Assembly: GCF_000685315.1 (NCBI RefSeq)
Contig: NZ_ARYM01000012.1
Location: forward strand, 1 to 64,000
Reading direction: 5' to 3'
Source: Hyphomonas polymorpha PS728
Lineage (GTDB): Bacteria; Pseudomonadota; Alphaproteobacteria; Caulobacterales; Hyphomonadaceae
DNA: 64,000 nucleotides
Below are positions 61,170 through 64,000 of the stretch, one piece after another. Made by a program: the position numbers and the translations under genes. Numbering within the stretch: the stretch's first letter is position 1; the number at the start of each line of letters is the position of its first letter. The notes below the pieces were generated by a model. The model was given only the letters and a program-made list of their open reading frames with translations. It was not told the origin of the DNA and searched no databases.

Positions 61170-62018
61170 ATGAAGCATCTGGAAGGAAAAGTGGCCTTCG
61201 TCACGGGCGCCGCCTCGGGCATCGGCCTCGGCATTGCCACGGCGCTGGCGCAGGCGGGCGTAAAGGTAATGCTGTGCGACATCGAGAAGGCAGCGCTGGA
61301 CAAGGCAGTGGCCGGCCTGCGCGAGACCAATGCGGACGTGGACGGCGTAATCGCGGACGTGTCGCTGAAGGACAATCTGCAACGCGCAGCCGATGAGACC
61401 ATCGCGCGCTTCGGCAAGGTCCACATTCTCGTCAACAATGCCGGCGTGGGCGGCGGGGGCGACTATGGCAGCTGGAATGATGCGGGCTGGAACTGGGTGA
61501 TGGGGGTGAACCTCTGGTCGGTAATCTGGGGCATCGAGATTTTCGGGCCGCTGATCGAGGCGCATGGTGAAGGCGGGCAGATCGTGTCCACCGCCTCCAT
61601 CGCCGGCATGGTGGCGCTCACCAACCCAGCCTATGACGTGACGAAGTTTGGCGTGGTGGCGCTCTCAGAAGACCTGCGGCCGAAACTGGCCGCGCGCGGC
61701 ATCGGCGTCTCGGTGCTCTGCCCCGGTGTGATCCGCACGAATATCGTGGATTCAGGCCGTAACATTCCCAGCCGCTTTGCCGGGCAGATACAGACAACGC
61801 CAGTCGAAGGACCGGGTACGGAAGTTCTGAAAGCCGTCACCGAAGCCATCGCCGCCGGGATCGACCCACTCTATGTCGGCGAACTGGTGCGCGAAGCAAT
61901 CGAGAACGACTGGCCGCACATCTTCACGGATTTGCAATTCGAGCCACATATCGACGCGCGCTTTGCGGCGATCAAGGAAGGGTTTGACCGGATACGGGAC
62001 CGCGTACCGCGGCACTAA
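61170..62018 (+). CDS. short-chain dehydrogenase/reductase
   Basis: A 282-residue classical SDR. TGAASGIGLGIA is the cofactor site, DIEKAAL suggests NAD preference, NNAGVGGG the NNAG motif, STASIAGMVALTNPAYDVTK carries Ser-Tyr-Lys. GGGAGG is 7 nt before the ATG at 61170. It is longer than typical by about 30 residues at the C-terminus. It stands alone before two hairpins; the substrate is unknown. Confidence 0.92.
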   Translation: MKHLEGKVAFVTGAASGIGLGIATALAQAGVKVMLCDIEKAALDKAVAGLRETNADVDGVIADVSLKDNLQRAADETIARFGKVHILVNNAGVGGGGDYGSWNDAGWNWVMGVNLWSVIWGIEIFGPLIEAHGEGGQIVSTASIAGMVALTNPAYDVTKFGVVALSEDLRPKLAARGIGVSVLCPGVIRTNIVDSGRNIPSRFAGQIQTTPVEGPGTEVLKAVTEAIAAGIDPLYVGELVREAIENDWPHIFTDLQFEPHIDARFAAIKEGFDRIRDRVPRH

Positions 62019-62021
62019 AAG

Positions 62022-62046
62022 CCCCTTCTCCCTGAGGGAGAAGGGG
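62022..62046. terminator. 11-bp perfect inverted repeat after the SDR gene
   Basis: CCCCTTCTCCC and GGGAGAAGGGG pair perfectly around loop TGA, 4 nt beyond the SDR stop. It has only a weak T tail. This sequence resembles short palindromes that recur between genes in related genomes, so it may be a repeat element as well as a terminator. Confidence 0.6.
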
Positions 62047-62099
62047 TTGCTACGCCTACCCATTTCGCAACAATTCGGCGGCGCGCCCCCTCACCCCTG

Positions 62100-62128
62100 C
62101 CCCTCTCCCCCGTTCCGGGGGCGAGGGG
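62100..62128. repeat. 13-bp GC-rich inverted repeat
   Basis: CCCCTCTCCCCCG and CGGGGGCGAGGGG pair with one mismatch around loop TTC. It lies 20 nt before the convergent dehydrogenase's stop and is the second hairpin in a 130-base non-coding gap. It has no T run. Its style is that of intergenic repeat units; other copies were not seen in this window. Confidence 0.5.
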
Positions 62129-62147
62129 TTCTGAGGCTGCGCTCCGC

Positions 62148-63287
62148 CTACCCCTTCAACATATCCCGCGAGATGATCACCCGCATCACTTCATTCGTCC
62201 CCTCCAGGATCTGATGCACCCTCAGATCACGGACAATGCGTTCGACGTGGTAGTCGGCGAGGTAGCCATAGCCGCCATGGATCTGCAGGGCGTCGTTGGC
62301 GACCTTGAAGGCGGTGTCGGTGACGAAGCGTTTGGCCATGGCGCACCAGCGGGTGGCGTCCGGCGTCTTGCCGTCAAGGCGTGCCGCCGCCTCATACAGC
62401 ATCAGGCGCGCGGCCTGCAGCTCAGTTTCCATATCGGCGAGTTTGAACTGGGTGTTCTGGAAGTCGGCGATGGCCTTGCCGAATTGCTGGCGTTCCTTGG
62501 CATAGGCGACCGCCTTGTCGAGGGCGAGTTGCGCGCCGCCCAGCGCGCAGGCGGCGATGTTGAGGCGCCCGCCATCCAGCCCCGCCATGGCGAAGCGGAA
62601 GCCGTGCCCTTCTTCGCCGATGCGGTTTGCCGCCGGCACGCGCACGCCGTCCAGGATCACCTGCCGCGTCGGCTGGGATTTCCAGCCCATCTTGCGCTCA
62701 TTGGCGCCAAACGACAGCCCCGGCGCATCCTTCTCGATGATGAAGGCGGACACGCCCTTGGCGCCATCGTCAGAGGTGCGCGCCATGAGGACGTAAACAT
62801 CCGACGTGCCTGCGCCGGAGATGAACTGTTTGGTGCCGGTGATGACGTATTCGTCGCCGTCTTTCACGACCTTGGTTTTCAGGCTGGCCGCGTCAGAGCC
62901 GGCGCCCGGCTCGGTGAGGCAGTAGGAGGCGATCAGCTCCATCGAGGTAAGGCGCGGCAGCCAGGCGGCGCGCTGCTCCTGTGACCCAAAGGTGTCGATC
63001 ATCCAGCTCGCCATATTGTGGATGGAGATGAAGGCGGCGGTAGAAACATCGCCATAGGAAAGCTGCTCGAAGATCAGCGCCGCGTCCGTCCGCGTCAGGC
63101 CGGAGCCGCCCACATCTTCCTTCACATAGATGCCCGCAAAGCCGAGTTCTGCAGCAGATTTGATCACATCGACAGGGAAATGGCTGTCCCGGTCCCAGGC
63201 TTCGGAATGGGGGGCAAGCTGGTCAGCGGCGAATTTGGCCGCCATATCGCGGATCATCTGCTGTTCGTCTGTGAAGATGAGGCTCAT
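62148..63287 (-). CDS. acyl-CoA dehydrogenase, isobutyryl-CoA type
   Basis: A 379-residue acyl-CoA dehydrogenase close to isobutyryl-CoA dehydrogenase (ACAD8). Recognisable are YCLTEPGAGSDAASLKT, QFGKAIADFQNTQFKLADM and LEGTNEVMRVIISRDML with the catalytic Glu in the EGT block. HNMASWMIDTFG is shared with the branched-chain enzymes. It oxidises isobutyryl-CoA to methacrylyl-CoA in valine degradation, which links it to the 3-hydroxyisobutyryl-CoA hydrolase at 56511. It is distinct from the dehydrogenase at 1218. Confidence 0.92.
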   Translation of the reverse strand: MSLIFTDEQQMIRDMAAKFAADQLAPHSEAWDRDSHFPVDVIKSAAELGFAGIYVKEDVGGSGLTRTDAALIFEQLSYGDVSTAAFISIHNMASWMIDTFGSQEQRAAWLPRLTSMELIASYCLTEPGAGSDAASLKTKVVKDGDEYVITGTKQFISGAGTSDVYVLMARTSDDGAKGVSAFIIEKDAPGLSFGANERKMGWKSQPTRQVILDGVRVPAANRIGEEGHGFRFAMAGLDGGRLNIAACALGGAQLALDKAVAYAKERQQFGKAIADFQNTQFKLADMETELQAARLMLYEAAARLDGKTPDATRWCAMAKRFVTDTAFKVANDALQIHGGYGYLADYHVERIVRDLRVHQILEGTNEVMRVIISRDMLKG

Positions 63288-63346
63288 TGGCGTGGCCCTC
63301 CGATTGGCTTAAGTCTTTGGCCCGCTTGTCCTGTGAGCCCTGATAT

Positions 63347-63892
63347 ATGTCAATCCGACGCCCTCCTGCCGGGTATGAAACCGCCGGCGCCGCGCCTGAA
63401 GAGATCCCCGCCCTGATCGCGATCGATCTGGCGGCAGGGAAAATCTTCGAAGGCACCGGCCTGCTGCCCGAGGCGCAGCTGGACGACCATGTGCCCGCCA
63501 ATGTGCTGCGTGAGGCCATGCAGACCGGGCATCTCCACACTGTGCGCGACCGCAAGGGCAATCTGGCCGGCTTCGCGCTGACCTCCGTGCGCGAGGGATG
63601 GCTCTATCTCGATCAGATCAGCGTGGACCCCGCCTATGGCCGCCAGGGCATCGGCAGCGCGCTGATCGGTCGGGTGATGCTGGAAGCCAAGGACCGGGGC
63701 CTGAAACGCGTGACGCTGTCCACGTTCCGTGATCCGCCCTGGAACGGGCCGTTCTACCGGAAAAACGGCTTCCGGGAGCTGCCCCGGAAGAAGATGGAAA
63801 AATGGATGATCGAGATTGAATCGATCCAGGATGATAACGGCCTCAACGTGCGTGACCGGTGTTTCATGGCGCGGCGATTGGGCTGGTTGTGA
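63347..63892 (+). CDS. GNAT family N-acetyltransferase
   Basis: A 181-residue GCN5-type acetyltransferase. GWLYLDQISVDPAYGRQGIGSALIGRVM (residues about 83-110) carries the acetyl-CoA loop RQGIGSA, and FYRKNGF is the last core helix. ATG at 63347 has no clear Shine-Dalgarno. It is unlike the polyamine-type protein at 46387. The acceptor is unknown. Confidence 0.85.
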   Translation: MSIRRPPAGYETAGAAPEEIPALIAIDLAAGKIFEGTGLLPEAQLDDHVPANVLREAMQTGHLHTVRDRKGNLAGFALTSVREGWLYLDQISVDPAYGRQGIGSALIGRVMLEAKDRGLKRVTLSTFRDPPWNGPFYRKNGFRELPRKKMEKWMIEIESIQDDNGLNVRDRCFMARRLGWL

Positions 63893-63921
63893 GGGCGCCG
63901 CATTCGGCGCTAGGAGGAAGA

Positions 63922-64000
63922 ATGACCCCGTTTCCCCAAGCCTTTCCCGGCACCCGTATGCGCCGCCTGCGCCAGGCCCCCTGGGCGCGCAGCCTTGTGG
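63922..64000 (+). CDS. hemB: delta-aminolevulinic acid dehydratase, 5' part only
   Basis: The first 26 codons of a gene cut by the window edge. MTPFPQAFPGTRMRRLRQAP with the RMRRLR block is the normal N-terminus of HemB (porphobilinogen synthase), the second step of haem synthesis. AGGAGG lies 7 nt before the ATG. Only the N-terminus is present, so this is a strong but partial call. Confidence 0.82.
   Translation, partial: MTPFPQAFPGTRMRRLRQAPWARSLV

Noticed and set aside
63341-63352. TGATATATGTCA before the GNAT gene as a further regulon operator
   Set aside because: The right half does not match (GATATATG, not GATATATC) and there is no A/T flank; it overlaps the start codon.

Overview
The window looks like chromosome from a GC-rich (roughly 60-65% by eye) alphaproteobacterium. 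The suf gene order, the 6S RNA-fau pair, the DUF1476, MarR and HxlR genes, the TonB receptor and the very Ala/Arg-rich proteins fit Hyphomonadaceae/Caulobacterales, with Hyphomonas as my best guess. No insertion sequence, phage, CRISPR array, rRNA or replication origin was seen.

Region 1 (1-6.6 kb, minus strand). A four-gene operon (CitE-type lyase, MaoC hydratase, acyl-CoA dehydrogenase, CaiB/BaiF CoA-transferase) starts behind a perfect 14-bp palindrome. Upstream of it lies a second run: a REDY/HapK-like protein, an SDR, a polysaccharide-deacetylase-fold hydrolase and a VOC lipoprotein.

Region 2 (6.3-26.3 kb) is the most striking part. About 22 genes in 13 likely transcription units face each other across eight intergenic AT-rich palindromes with the core GATATATC and flanking A and T runs. 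These lie 13-110 nt, mostly under 65 nt, before start codons and almost certainly form the operators of one regulon. The regulon holds an outer-membrane TonB receptor, an MFS and an SSS transporter, a Tat-exported flavin lipoprotein, two lipoproteins of unknown role, a methyltransferase, a VOC protein, a medium-chain reductase, an alpha/beta-hydrolase with no serine nucleophile, an HMG-CoA-lyase-like enzyme, a second CoA-transferase and a LeuCD-type hydro-lyase. This suggests uptake and breakdown of an unidentified organic compound, ending in small branched acids carried as CoA esters. The regulator is not recognisable in the window.

Region 3 (26.5-34.6 kb) is housekeeping: a PilZ protein, tRNA-Gly(GCC), an HxlR regulator, a phytase-like lipoprotein, 6S RNA upstream of fau, a GH16 hydrolase, DUF1476, purC-purS, a TetR regulator with its own palindrome, an acyltransferase, and a guanidine-II riboswitch controlling a Gdx/SugE guanidinium exporter.

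Region 4 (34.6-46.4 kb) is the SUF iron-sulphur assembly locus (sufB, sufC, sufD, sufS, sufT, sufA). Two tandem paralogous lipoproteins and a 29-residue membrane peptide sit between sufB and sufC. A gene broken by an in-frame amber codon and another lipoprotein gene sit between sufB and an IscS-type desulfurase.

Region 5 (46.4-64 kb) has scattered metabolism and repair genes: GNAT proteins, a D-2-hydroxyacid dehydrogenase, an EEP-family protein, mutL, a cytochrome c, a MarR regulator with a repeat-rich promoter, two valine-degradation enzymes (3-hydroxyisobutyryl-CoA hydrolase and isobutyryl-CoA-type dehydrogenase), a TauD dioxygenase, a cytochrome b561, a globin, a GDPD, an SDR, and the start of hemB at the right edge.
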